From NCBI GenBank assembly GCA_903632075.3, contig CAHIKZ030005408.1, forward strand, positions 1,340,001 to 1,404,000: 64,000 bases of DNA, in the 5' to 3' direction. This document shows positions 24,670 to 35,261 of this stretch, piece by piece. A model generated the notes under the pieces. It was not told the DNA's origin, did not search any database, and saw only the letters and a program-made list of their open reading frames with translations. The stretch comes from Acanthosepion pharaonis. Lineage: Eukaryota; Mollusca; Cephalopoda; Sepiida; Sepiidae. Both the position numbers and the translations under genes were made by a program. Numbering within the stretch: the stretch's first letter is position 1; the number at the start of each line of letters is the position of its first letter.

Positions 24670-25015
24670 TCTTTATTGTTTAATAATAATAATAATAAAT
24701 GCGGTGTATGAAGATATCAGTAATTACTGCTGTAGTTAAAGCCCTGAATTTGATTGCAAAAGTTTCTGATAGACTCATTAAAAAATTTAAAAAATAATTC
24801 TCACATGAACCCTACTCCCTACGAAGGTCTTTATCGATCTAAAATGTGTAGGGTTTTAATAAATTTTTTTACACAAATCTGCAGTGAAAAAAGTCATGAT
24901 GACATTTCTGACCTTAGGTTTCTGGTTGGGATCCAGAAGGAAGTAAGTATACAACCGAAATCAAAGGAAATTATAATAATTAACAATAATCATAAAAAAA
25001 ACTAAATTTGTTTTT
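24670..25015 (+). mobile_element. R2-like LINE 3' end (decayed)
   Basis: AAAAAGTCATGATGACATTTCTGACC and ACCTTAGGTTTCTGG..GGGATCCAG mirror the 3' UTR of 15984-16072, and the end again runs into AAT-type repeats. 25016-25530 shows no gene. Confidence 0.6.
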
Positions 25016-25539
25016 AATTTGTTGTAAGGGAAGTAATCGTAAAAATATTAGAGTAGTCTCCCTTTATATTTCTCACTCCTGTTGGTTAGAATTAAATAGT
25101 ATTGTGATTAACTGGATTACCAACTAAAGACGCATTAGTCATAAAATAGTGAAAACACTGAGTTTAAAGAATCAACCAGTTTAACTAGTTCCGATTCTTG
25201 CAAATTCTAACATTACCAAGTCCCTTTTAGATTTATATGAATTGAAAGAAATAAAGTGAGAAGTATAAATACAGTAATAATATCATTGACTCTAGTATAC
25301 CATTTACAAAAAAAAAAAAAATATGGAAATACAGAAAAAAATAATTTGAACTTCTGGAAGGAAATATTAATCTTGCCGTCACAGGAAAATGTAATTTTTG
25401 GATTCGTCATTGGTAAGAAAAGGGCATTTATTTTATAAGAATCAAACAGAAAAGCATGTTGTCGAAACTCATTGCCGAATATTGAGGTGCTCATCGACAT
25501 TTTCTCCTGTGTCAAATGAGTCCTCAGCCACCGTATGGT

Positions 25540-26640
25540 AGGGTAGGGGGCTCAGGGGATGGAGAGTTCTGGCTTTTCTTTGGTCTCTTTTCCGCTCTTC
25601 TATTTGTCTGTAGTAAAAAAAAGAACCAATGAATAAACTTATACCAAAGCTTTATTGAACTTTACTCTGACTACTCGTCTACTGACGGATTTTTAAGGGT
25701 GCTTTTTATACCCCCTAGATTTTAAGGTAAGGTAACTGATGATTTATCAGTACATTGTCTTCTGGTGTTTTCGAAGGGTGTTATTTTTTTTTTTTTTTTT
25801 TTTGTATATTGCTCTTCTCTAACTGATTCTTTCTGCAGCTTCCGTCTCCCAATTGACCAGGTCGATTTCTGTCCTCAGCAAGGTATTATTGAGCTGATAT
25901 AAAAAAAAAAAACAATCTCACTTGTTGGCTATTGTAGCATGTGAGGTCTTCCTTACTTTGCTCGATTCAGCAGCAGCAACAACAGCGAAAATAATCAGCA
26001 TGGTACAATAACTGGATCCCTATTCAGCCTCTTTTCCATTTCTTATTTTAGCGGTCTCTACATCCAAGGCCTGCTCTTTTGTTTTCTTCAATTTCAGCTG
26101 CCCCTATCTCACGGTTAGCTTTCTTTTCCATTTCTCACTTTCAGCGGTCTCTCCTTTCGAAGGGTTAAGCGTAACCCTTTCTGCAGAAGACAAGGCCTCT
26201 CTTGACAGCTTGACGTTAGATTTCTCGTTCCTTCCGCGGGAACCGGCGGAGTAATCTCTCTTCGAACACCCACAAAAGGAAAACTACACTCAACTCTTGT
26301 TGGAAAAAATGAGGCCAGTCCTAGCAGTTTCACACTCAGATTTCCCGTTCGTCCCGTGGGAACTAACAGAGAAATCTATCTCAGCAAAAACAACTACTAT
26401 ACCCAAGAACTTTATTAACAAGGAAAATCCTATCCGCCCTCCCCGCAAAATACGACTATTTTGAACTCTCTTTTCAGTCAGAAATAAAAGATATTGAAGA
26501 GTTATTTTCAAGTTTTGGCCTTTTTTTCTCTTTATTTTACTCACACTGCCAAACACAAACACACACTAGACAGAGGAAAATCCCAATACTGATCCTTCAA
26601 TCGACGACGTGAGGCTTCAGGTGGTTTCTTGCCATATGCG
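25540..26640. repeat. Unclassified element with internal duplication
   Basis: AGATTTCTCGTTCCTTCCGC-GGGAACC..GGAGTAATCTCTCTT at 26218-26262 is repeated, diverged, at 26338-26382 (AGATTTCCCGTTCGTCCCGT-GGGAACT). Composition differs from the AT-rich flanks. AACTTTATTGAACTTTAC-type sequence near 25650 could be a minus-strand polyadenylation region, so a long terminal repeat is possible but unproven. Confidence 0.35.
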
Positions 26641-26899
26641 ACCTCCTAGAAGACGATTTGTTTGGGTAGACGGATGTCTGGCATTCGGACAAGGTCTCCG
26701 GCCTATGGAAGTCGGTGGCGAGACATATGTACGTGTTCACTTTTATTATAATTGTTAACGATCCTTTAGTTTGTCATTTATTATAAAACGTCTAATCTAA
26801 TTATTACTCATAATTCAGCAACTCAGAAATATTCCTCATGTAAAAATAATATTGTTTATGAATTTATAACATTTAAAGTTTTCGTGTTTGTGCGTGTTT

Positions 26900-26902
26900 T
26901 AG

Positions 26903-26934
<32 letters not shown>

Positions 26935-26992
26935 TCGCGCGCACGTGTGCGTGTGTGTGTGTGTGTGCGCGCGCGCGTGTGTGTGTGTGTGT
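26900..26992. repeat. (GT)n/(GC)n microsatellite
   Basis: Alternating GT with GCGC interruptions, a potential Z-DNA tract. Confidence 0.95.
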
Positions 26993-27114
26993 TCAGATAT
27001 GATGAACAAAGAAGAAACACAAAAGGTTGTTTCTTCTAGAGACCATTTATTCTTTTTTATGGTGAATCAATGTCCTTAATGTATCTTGGGTATGTCCGTT
27101 TTCCTTTGGTTCCA

Positions 27115-27390
27115 GGAGTTTAGGTTATAGCGGTTCGGATTGAGAGCCGAGTTCGAATTCCAGTCGATTCATTTACATTCACTTACGTGCTTATACCCTT
27201 GGGAAAAGTATGAATCCTCTTCTTCTCCCCCCCCATCTATGGGTAAATAGCAGGATAGACCGGGTCCCATAGCTTTTGATAAAAAGAAATGGCAACCTAC
27301 TGTGGGAAAAATCTGCCTCGTCAGTCATGTATCGAAAGTTACATGATCGCCTAAGCGTGTATCACGCATGTCACATAACTGACTGAAGTA
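27115..27390 (+). repeat. tRNA-derived SINE, family B copy
   Basis: GAGCCGAGTTCGAATTCCAG is the B box; CTTACGTGC, AGTATGAATCCTCTTCTTCT, GGGTAAATAGCAGGA and ATGGCAACCTACTG follow in the same order as the minus-strand copies at 17650 and 37690. This is the most complete plus-strand copy. Confidence 0.7.
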
Positions 27391-27392
27391 TA

Positions 27393-27622
27393 AGCATCGT
27401 ATTAATGGTCGATCTCAAGTCATCCTTGCACAGAGTTGGAACAACCAAAGGAAGGTTTGTACTTATTTTTCACTGGGAGGTTTAAACATCTTTTTGGGCT
27501 TCCCGTTTTCTTTTTCTTCGTCCAGAAGTTAGGGAAAATTAATATAAGCATCGTTACAATGGTCGTACCTAAGTCAGCCTTATGCTTAGCTGGAACAACC
27601 ATAGAAAAAGTTTGTCTTACAT
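27393..27622. repeat. Diverged direct repeat
   Basis: AGCATCGTATTAATGGTCG...GGAACAACCAAAGGAA at 27393-27465 is repeated as AGCATCGTTACAATGGTCG...GGAACAACCATAGAAA at 27547-27612. 27623-28130 shows no gene. Confidence 0.6.
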
Positions 27623-28142
27623 CATACGTGGGGATTTGGGGAAAACACAGGTGAGTGTCATACGTTGGAAAGTGGGAAGAGAGTTCAGGCATCAGTGGAC
27701 CGGGGGAAGTAACGTTCCTCGGCGGGAACGTAATTACCACGTGGGCCTGGATCTTGGAGCAAAGAGGTAAAAAAGAGAATGACTGAGGTAATGTTTGCCT
27801 TTTTTTAAAAAAAACTTCAATAGAACCACCTAACGGCGTTTGACAAAACCAAATGGGGTTAATCATATTTCCGGTTCCTTTACTCTAAGCATCATGGGAA
27901 AATGTATTTATTTTTTTATTATTCATTATTATTATTTTATTTATTGATGTTATTTCATTTTCTCATAAATTTGGGAGATTGTATATCCGATATTAATGAT
28001 CAACAAAAAACATTAAATTCTTACATTGGCCACACATGTACAACACTCTCTCATAGATTGACATGTTAGTTGTTGAAACTTAGTAAAATTTGTGCACAAT
28101 ATTGATCAGTATATTCCAAACAACACAAATACTACTTTGGGA

Positions 28143-28243
28143 CTTTGTACATTGGATTATACAGCAAAGTGATCGATATGGCCTGTCATTTTATGCAGGA
28201 CAAAAATTTTGCTGTATAACCCGATATACAAAGTTCCACACTA
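28143..28243. repeat. Inverted repeat (hairpin)
   Basis: TTTGTACATTGGATTATACA-GCAAA pairs with TTTTGCTGTATAACCCGATA-TACAAAG across about 50 bp, with three or four mismatches. Confidence 0.8.
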
Positions 28244-28577
28244 AGGGGAAAAAATTCTTGGTCAGGTCAGTCTATTTCAGGCTTACTACTATCCATTCAT
28301 CTCTTCCTTTTTCTCTTTTTCATTCCTTTCCTTACCCTCTCTCTATTTTATTTTTTTAAAGAACTTGACCACCTGTCACTTTTCCTCTTCCTCTCCTTCT
28401 TTCTTCTCTTCTCTCTTGCTTTCCCTTTTCCTTATCAGTCGAATACATCAGTCCGAGGAATTGTCCCCATTTACTAAAAAATTTCGATCTGAAGAGATGA
28501 ATATATAGTTATTCACGAAATAAATTATAACCGAAATGAATCTTTTAGGTTTTCTTCTTGATTATTATTATTATTAT

Positions 28578-28583
28578 TATCTC

Positions 28584-28668
<85 letters not shown>
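28578..28668. repeat. (CT)n-(TA)n microsatellite
   Basis: CT at 28587-28619 then TA to 28668, preceded by ATT repeats. 28700-29500 shows no gene. Confidence 0.95.
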
Positions 28669-28671
<3 letters not shown>

Positions 28672-29504
28672 TCTCGATACATAATTTTCATTTAACCGTT
28701 TCAGATGACGACACTTTCAACTGACTTAAATTCTAATTACAGCCAACTGAAAACGACACAATTTAATCAAATGGTAATGGTGATAATAGTCGTTTCCCTA
28801 GAAGGAAACATTTGGCATTCATTGACCGACCAACCGGTACTCACGTCGGTTGATATTTATAAAATCTTTCTCTTAAAACACTTTGTTTAGAAAAACAGTT
28901 TTCTCAAGTCCCGTAACTTTTATCGCTCTTTCCAGTACTGATGGGGATTTCCTTCAGACTCTTCTATTTTAAATGGTGTGGAATGTCAACATCTTGATCA
29001 TGTCATTATTTTCTCTACGAGCTACGCGTGCTATTCATTTTAGTTGTTGCTGCTGTTCGTAGTCATCAAGTGATGTGGTTTCTCTTATTTGGTACAGTTC
29101 TTTGTGCTTCTGTAGCACCAGTCCACAAGGTTCAAAGAAGGATGATCTTTACAAAGACCCTCAGGCTTTACTCCATCAAAGCCTTTTTTGATCATTGTTT
29201 TTTAGAAAGCGGTTTTATACAACTGACGGTTTAGATATTTCTGAATGGGTTTGGCACCATGGAGGACATTCATATGAATGTCTCCTGATGAGACTATTTA
29301 AGTTTTGAGCTAAACTATCTTTGGCACAGTCTACTCTATGTTCAATTTCTTTTTCTCCTATACTTAGTTTTTTATAAGCTGATCTGTATGTAGAAATATC
29401 TGAAGTGTTTAGTATTTACTAATTTCACATGCTGTATTTTTATGATGGATTTAGTGTAGTTGCCATCATTGCTTTCATTCCAATCCTAGATGGATCTAGG
29501 AACA

Positions 29505-29680
29505 ACAGCAATTAAGAGGTGGTTCCAAGTTCCTCAGAACCTCCCGATCAGAGACCTCGCTGCCGGATGTCATACCCAGGACTGCTGAGGATAAGGAGGA
29601 ACCTCTAACACCCGATCAGAGGCTTTGCTGCCGGATGTAGTTTATCGTCATAACCAGGACTATATTTGATTGGCTTTTAA
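29505..29680 (+). repeat. Family A dispersed repeat (3' part, two copies)
   Basis: GGAACAACAGCAATTAAGAGG, CGATCAGAG.C.T.GCTGCCGGATGT and TTTATCGTCATA.CCAGGAC; the end is present twice in tandem (29545-29590 and 29610-29675). Other copies: 37080-37515 (+), 45340-45715 (+), 46180-46535 (+), 50130-50470 (-), 55220-56060 (-), 56890-57090 (-). 29681-30360 is AT-rich without a gene. Confidence 0.75.
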
Positions 29681-30369
29681 TGTGAAAAATGCCTTACTTG
29701 TAATACAGATTTTTTTCTGCCTTGTAGTGAGTGAGTATTAAATAGAATTAGAAGTCTGGAGGAGATTTCTTGTGGCCGTGTTGAAGTGAACAATTATCTA
29801 GATTTAAAAACAAAATACAACCTCTTTTATGAAAAAAATTGGGGAATTAGAAGATTTGTGGGCATTACTCTGATCATTCAATCAATTATGACCTGCGTGA
29901 AATTTAAACTAAACGAAGAATCAAAAATTAAAAAATTATTTTTTATAAATAGGTCATGACCTGTAGATTGGCTGCTAACGGCAGCCAGGCATAAATAGGA
30001 GCGGATGCAAATGCTTCCATAAATTACACAAACTAGACAATGTCGTTTCATAAGAAATAAAAATGGGGTGGAGAAGTAATTTAACTTAATGCTAAATAAG
30101 TTATATGCTTTGTGAATTTCCTACATAATTTTTTATGGTTGATAAGTAAATAGCTTCTTTAAGAAACCAGTAAATAATTTAAACGTATAGAATTATTTGG
30201 CAAATTAATATGTAACTGTTGAATAAAGATTCTTCATAAAAGATGTTAATATCACTAACCAATCAACGTAACATATCAAAAATACCAAGCAAATACCAGT
30301 ACATCCATACAAAATGTTACTAATACTACCAGGAGATTAATACAAAATTATATTAAATCCAAATTAATC

Positions 30370-30785
30370 TATTGTTAATTCATTTCTTTGACTTAATAAG
30401 GAATTTGTTATTAAATCTGATAATTTCCAATTTTTCATGCAAGCACAGAAAACAGGGTTCATATAAAGATTTACATGTCCTTGCCGTTTTAAAAATTTTC
30501 CATTTTACTTTAGGAGTCTTATCATCTTTTAAACTTCAAAAATATTTAGAAAGTGATCTATTATTTCTGTAAGTACTATTGGTAAAGGACAAGATATGTT
30601 GATAACACCTAGTCTTGAAAGAATTCATAGTACTACCAATATAGAATTTTTCAAACTGTCGGATTCTCCATTGTAGAGATAGTACAAAGATAAATAAGAG
30701 ATTTAGTTAAACATTTGTTTCGCAATGGGCAATAGTCATAATTCCTACAATTACATTGGCCAGAAACGTCAACTATGAACACGGC
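30370..30785 (-). mobile_element. Penelope-like element, GIY-YIG endonuclease fragment
   Basis: On the minus strand GQCNCRNYDYCPLRNKCLT (Cys-rich linker), then KSLIY, and after small shifts YIGSTMN.FKTR and KWKIFKTARTCKSLYEPCFL. The CxC...CPL.NKCLT linker followed by YIG is typical of the GIY-YIG endonuclease at the C-terminus of Penelope-like retroelements. Stops and frameshifts make it a relic. It abuts the 300-bp repeat R at 30765. Confidence 0.7.
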
Positions 30786-31095
30786 CACAATGTACTGACC
30801 GTGTTTGGAAAATAAACCATTCTCTAGGTACATAAATAAAAATTCCATACATTCAATAAAAAGTAAAAAATAAAATCATGTTTGATAATGGCTGAAAGAT
30901 TAGCTGAAAGATTAGCTGAAAGCGTACGGACAGACAGAATATTCGGACAATTTCTACATAACTTATGTCCCAAAAAGAAAAATATAAGAACACAAGAAAA
31001 ATTAAATAAAATACTTATCCGCACTACCTTGTCAGTCGTTTTTAATTGAACTTGTATAAAAGAGGGATTGCTGCCTAAATACAAAATTAGATATA
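30765..31095 (+). repeat. Repeat R, copy 1
   Basis: Starts TCAACTATGAACACGGCCAC with a 28-bp quasi-palindrome (AACACGG..CCGTGTT), then TTTGGAAAATAAACCATTC, ACATTCA.T.AAAAGTAAAA and TTTTTAATTGAAC. Copies at 33735-34065 (+), 34595-34665 (+, cut by TA), 39375-39510 (-) and 40220-40525 (+). It contains a triplicated 13-bp GCTGAAAGATTA. The association with Penelope-like fragments at 30370 and 39545 suggests it belongs to that element family. Confidence 0.7.
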
Positions 31096-31101
31096 ATTAC
31101 A

Positions 31102-31852
31102 AAAGGGTGTTTCATTAAGACGGATCAAAGTCAGCAGTAAATAAATCAGTGTTATTAGTGAAAATTGATTTATTTCTCTATTGGATTATGTTATTTAAGT
31201 CATGGCAATTATGTGTGAAAAATAATATCGCCCAAATGTATGCCAAGACTCCCAAGAGGATATTTCCCCGATCACTACAATTTTAACCCTTTGAGTCCTG
31301 AACAAATTAAACCCTTCTGCCTGAGCTCCTGTGTCAAAATTCGCAAATAATTGGTATGTAATATTTCACTGTAGATATGTGCGAAAAATAATATCGCCTA
31401 AATGTCCGCCAAGGCTTCGGCGGCACACCTCCACTCGATGGTCAAAATTTTTGATGTCGTCTCTGCATAGTTGCTCCTCAATCTCACCAATATGCCTTAT
31501 TATCTCATCCTTCAGCTGTTGAATTGTTGTTGGCTCGTTGGTATACATCTTACTTTTGAGATGACCCCAAAGGAAGAAATCTAAAGGCGTCAAGTCGCAT
31601 GATTGTTGTGGCCAATTGACTTCGCTGTTTCGAGAGATGATGATACTTGGGAAGTTCACATTGCATTTCTGTTTGAATGTCCATTTTCGTAATAGGCTTC
31701 GATAACTTTAACACGTTGTTTGATTGTTAATCTTTCCAGGTTTGAAATTGCCAACGACTTAAGTTGTTAAATCTGAAAGAAAACGAAAAATCCATTTGAA
31801 GCTTAAACTTAATTCACATTTAAAATCGGTCCACGTTATTGGAACACCTTTT
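31102..31852 (-). mobile_element. Mariner-like element, internally deleted, copy 1
   Basis: The ends AAAGGGTGTTTCATTAAG and (inverted) AAAAGGTGTTCCAATAAC are imperfect terminal inverted repeats. Minus strand encodes LTIKQRVKVIEAYYENGHSN (N-terminal helix-turn-helix) and then jumps to NSEVNWPQQSCDLTPLDFFL-WG and GGHLGDIIFRT, the end of the DDE domain carrying the last Asp. The intervening domain with the first two catalytic residues is missing. IS630-Tc1-mariner superfamily; non-autonomous. Confidence 0.85.
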
Positions 31853-31952
31853 ATATGAAACCCAGCATATATTCATGACACCCAATCTGATAAAGGTACA
31901 CCAGGTACATTCATTACAGCCAAGTGAGCGAGATATGAGGAAGGGGTAATAA

Positions 31953-31972
31953 AGGGTGTTTAATTAAGTCGG

Positions 31973-32027
<55 letters not shown>

Positions 32028-32605
32028 GTGTTTCATTAAGACGGATCAAAGTCAGCAGTAAATAAACCAGCGTTATTGGTGAAAATTGATTTATTTCTCT
32101 ATTGGATCATGTTATTTAAGTCATGGCAATTATGTGTGAAAAATAATATCGTCCAAATGTCCGCCAAGGCTTTGGCGGCACTCCTCCACTCGGTGGTTAA
32201 AATTTTTGATGACGTCTTTGCATAATTGCTCCCCGATCTCCCCAATATGCCTTATTATCTCATCCTTCAGCCGTTGAATTGTTGTTGGCTTGTTGGCATA
32301 GACCTTACTTTTGAGATGACCCCAAAGGAAGAAATCTAAAGGCGTCAAGTGGTGGCCAATTGACTTCGCTGTTTCGAGAGATGATGCGACCTAGGAACTT
32401 TTCATTGCATTTCTGTTTGAACGTCCATTTTCGTAATAGGCTTCGATAACTTTAACACGTTGTTTGATTGTTAATCTTTCCAGGTTTGAAATTGCCAACG
32501 ACTTAAGTTGTTAAATCTGAAAGAAAAAAGAAAAAAATTAGACGCTTAAACTTAATTCACATTTAAAATCGCACATTTAAAAAGTTATTGGAACACCCTT
32601 TATAT
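31953..32605 (-). mobile_element. Mariner-like element copy 2 with extra terminal stub and (TA)n
   Basis: A 24-bp stub of the terminus (AAGGGTGTTTAATTAAGTCGG) at 31955 leads into (TA)n at 31976-32022, and a second full deleted copy runs 32024-32602. Its minus-strand frame encodes LTPLDFFLWGHLKSKVYANK and GGHLDDIIFHT, with a further small deletion before the DLTP motif. The interior deletion matches copy 1. TA repeats at both ends are compatible with TA target duplication. Confidence 0.85.
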
Positions 32606-33381
32606 TTCATGCGTGTGTGTGTGTCCGTGTCTGCGCGCCTATGTGTGTATGTTCGATAAATTTATTGAAATTATTATTAAACCTCATATTTATACTACTC
32701 GGAACGATTTCAAATTCTTACCACGCTAGAGTTTCCTTAAGACATCCCATTTAAATTTGGAAAAACTTAAAATGTTTTTTTTTAACATCACTATATATAT
32801 ACACACTAACCTATACATATATATGTACACATCTACAATTTTTTAAATAATTACATCATATTCGCAATTATTCAAATTTATCGATTATTTATTTTCTTAT
32901 TTTTAAATTAATTCTTTACAGATTCAATTTATTTTTATTTAATTATTTTATATTTTTGACATTCGGCAAATATATTCTGAAGCCGAGACACCAGATCAGG
33001 ACCATTAATATTGCTGATTCTTCTTTGGATTGTATCACTTAAATAAGCCGAGCTTATTAAACTACAGAAATGAATTGATGTTTACATGTAGGCCTAAAAA
33101 TAGATATCTGCATGAATACGTTGATCCACATTAATTTCTAATGTAAATTCCGGTTTATTTTTAATGTAAATTACTGTTTATTTTTAACTTACTGTTTGTT
33201 TTTTGTTAGTTTTTAAATAAAAACAAGTAATCTCCCTTTAATTAAAAATGATTTTTAATAAGTGTTTTTTTATTTTCTTAATATATATACAAATCCTGTT
33301 TATCTAAATTGCCAAATATAATTTTTTTTAATTAAAAACTATAATCGAAGTATAATATATAACTGCGCCAGCATTTATATA

Positions 33382-33385
<4 letters not shown>

Positions 33386-33422
<37 letters not shown>

Positions 33423-33551
33423 TTCAAATATGTAATGGTAAGATTGCTTTGAACTAGCGGTGATAATATGTATGATTAATATATACTTAAAGGCTTTGTT
33501 GTATTACATTGGCACTGTTTTATTTACACTCACACTATATGTGTGTTATAC

Positions 33552-33602
<51 letters not shown>

Positions 33603-33616
33603 GAAAAGAATCGACG

Positions 33617-33662
<46 letters not shown>
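33386..33662. repeat. (TA)n and (GATA)n microsatellites
   Basis: TA at 33386-33419; GATA at 33555-33602 and 33618-33662 separated by GGAAAAGAATCGACG. 32606-33385 is AT-rich with no gene. Confidence 0.95.
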
Positions 33663-33734
33663 TGTATTGGCAAACACGGTCAGCACAAAAAAAATGGAAG
33701 CGTAGTAATAAAAAAAGATAAAACTAACACTCAA

Positions 33735-34054
33735 TAACATCAACTATGATCACGGTCACAATGTGCTGACCGTGTTTGGAAAATAAAACATTCTTATAAC
33801 TCTCGGGACATACATTTAAAAAATTCATACATTCAGTTAAAAGTAAAAATAAAATCATCTTTGATAATAGCTAAAAGTATAGCTGAAAGCGCGCACACCT
33901 ACAGAATATTCGGACAATTTCGATATAATTTATGTCCAGAAAAGAAGAAAAATATAAGAACACAAGAAAAATTAAATAAAAAAAACTTAACCGCCGTACC
34001 TTGCTAACCGTTTTAATTGAAACTTTATAAAAATGGGATTGCTGTACAAATATG

Positions 34055-34101
<47 letters not shown>
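33735..34101 (+). repeat. Repeat R copy 2 and (TA)n
   Basis: ATCAACTATGATCACGGTCA to AAAATGGGATTGCTGTACAA parallels 30765-31075, then (TA)n at 34059-34101. Confidence 0.75.
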
Positions 34102-34104
<3 letters not shown>

Positions 34105-34193
34105 AAAAAGGCTTAAACACTAATATTCCATGGTCATAATTTATTCCATTGGAATCGTAAATACGATCCAAATCATCAGACCTACAAATTCAA

Positions 34194-34227
<34 letters not shown>

Positions 34228-34231
34228 TATA

Positions 34232-34356
34232 TTAATAAAAATATCAAGCACTTAAAATCACATAGGTAATAATTTTTATTTCATCTTAAAGAAAAATAAT
34301 GATGAAATAAAAATTATTACCTGTGGGATTTTAAGTGTTTGATATTCTTTTATTAA
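34232..34356. repeat. Long palindrome with 54-bp arms
   Basis: TTAATAAAAATATCAAGCAC... at 34232-34285 pairs with 34301-34356 (...GTGTTTGATATTCTTTTATTAA) around a 15-bp centre, about 93% paired. It sits next to a poly-A and (AT)n tract at 34193-34232. Confidence 0.9.
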
Positions 34357-34450
34357 TATTAATTTTGCTCTGTCTTTTGACATAGAGCTCTCATTGGATC
34401 TATATCTTCCTGGAAATTCCATACGGATTACCTTAGTGTATAAGTACAAT

Positions 34451-34472
34451 ACATATATATATATATATATAT

Positions 34473-34525
<53 letters not shown>

Positions 34526-34661
34526 GTTTCATTAAAAACAACTGTCAAGCTACTGCTTGGAATGGAAACATAATAAAAAATGAAAAACCAAATACTCTAT
34601 ATCATCTTTGAACACGGCCACAATGTACTGACCGTGTTTGGAGAATAAAACATTCCTATAA

Positions 34662-34732
<71 letters not shown>

Positions 34733-34735
34733 CGT
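34451..34735. repeat. (TA)n-(GATA)n, repeat R copy 3 and (GT)n
   Basis: TA at 34451-34474, GATA at 34475-34523, the R fragment TTTGAACACGGCCACAATGT at 34603 and (TG)n at 34674-34729. 34736-35080 shows only a non-coding flank. Confidence 0.85.
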
Positions 34736-35173
34736 TTTTAATGGAGACACCTATTTAAATAGACATTTCTGTTTATTTAGAAACAGTGAAATTAACGTCT
34801 ACCGGCCTAAATCATCGAAAGGTTTATTAACGAATATGTACTCGACAGAATTCGATGATCAAATCCGTACACTTTAAACTAACATTTATAGAATTATATT
34901 AAAAAAAAATATTGGCAGACTAAAAAAAAATCATTAATCCATGGATAACAAATAACAAAAGAAATAGGAGAGTCATAGTCATGGATGGACGTGCTTTAAG
35001 AGAAAGTGCAGATTAAATATCGACACGTCTAAAGGAAATTTCAAGTGTCTCATGTCCCAAATCCCCCGCTCCCTTCTTACAGGATGCTCTTCCTTTGTTA
35101 TCTTTGAAATGCAGCTCGCTCGGTAGACTCACTGTTTGCGAAATACGCTGGTCTCTGTATTATAGGAAAAACT

Positions 35174-35261
35174 ATGGAAACTGTAACACTTAAAGGAGGG
35201 CCATTTTCATTCGGCTGTTCAGTTATTCTGTTATTATGTCTGCAACTTCAACGAGAATATG
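35174..35261 (+). CDS. Exon 1: start Met and signal peptide
   Basis: ATG at 35174 opens 29 codons ending in one extra base, then the donor GTAAGT at 35262. The peptide has a short polar start with a Lys and a hydrophobic core (FSFGCSVILLLCLQL) before QRE, typical of a signal peptide. An in-frame TGA lies 23 codons upstream at 35105, which fixes this Met as the first in frame. A pyrimidine-rich acceptor ending TTACAG at 35083 suggests that a 5' untranslated exon may lie further upstream. Phase 1 at the donor matches the acceptor of the EGF exon at 47329. Alternative: a spurious open stretch, but the phase match, donor quality and hydrophobic content together argue for a real first coding exon. 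Confidence 0.72.

Noticed and set aside
25213..25515. 100-codon minus-strand frame in AT-rich DNA
   Set aside because: Low-complexity Phe/Ile-rich content and no motif; chance open frame.
27420..27866. 148-codon minus-strand frame
   Set aside because: It spans a diverged direct repeat, lacks domain motifs, and overlapping frames exist on the other strand.
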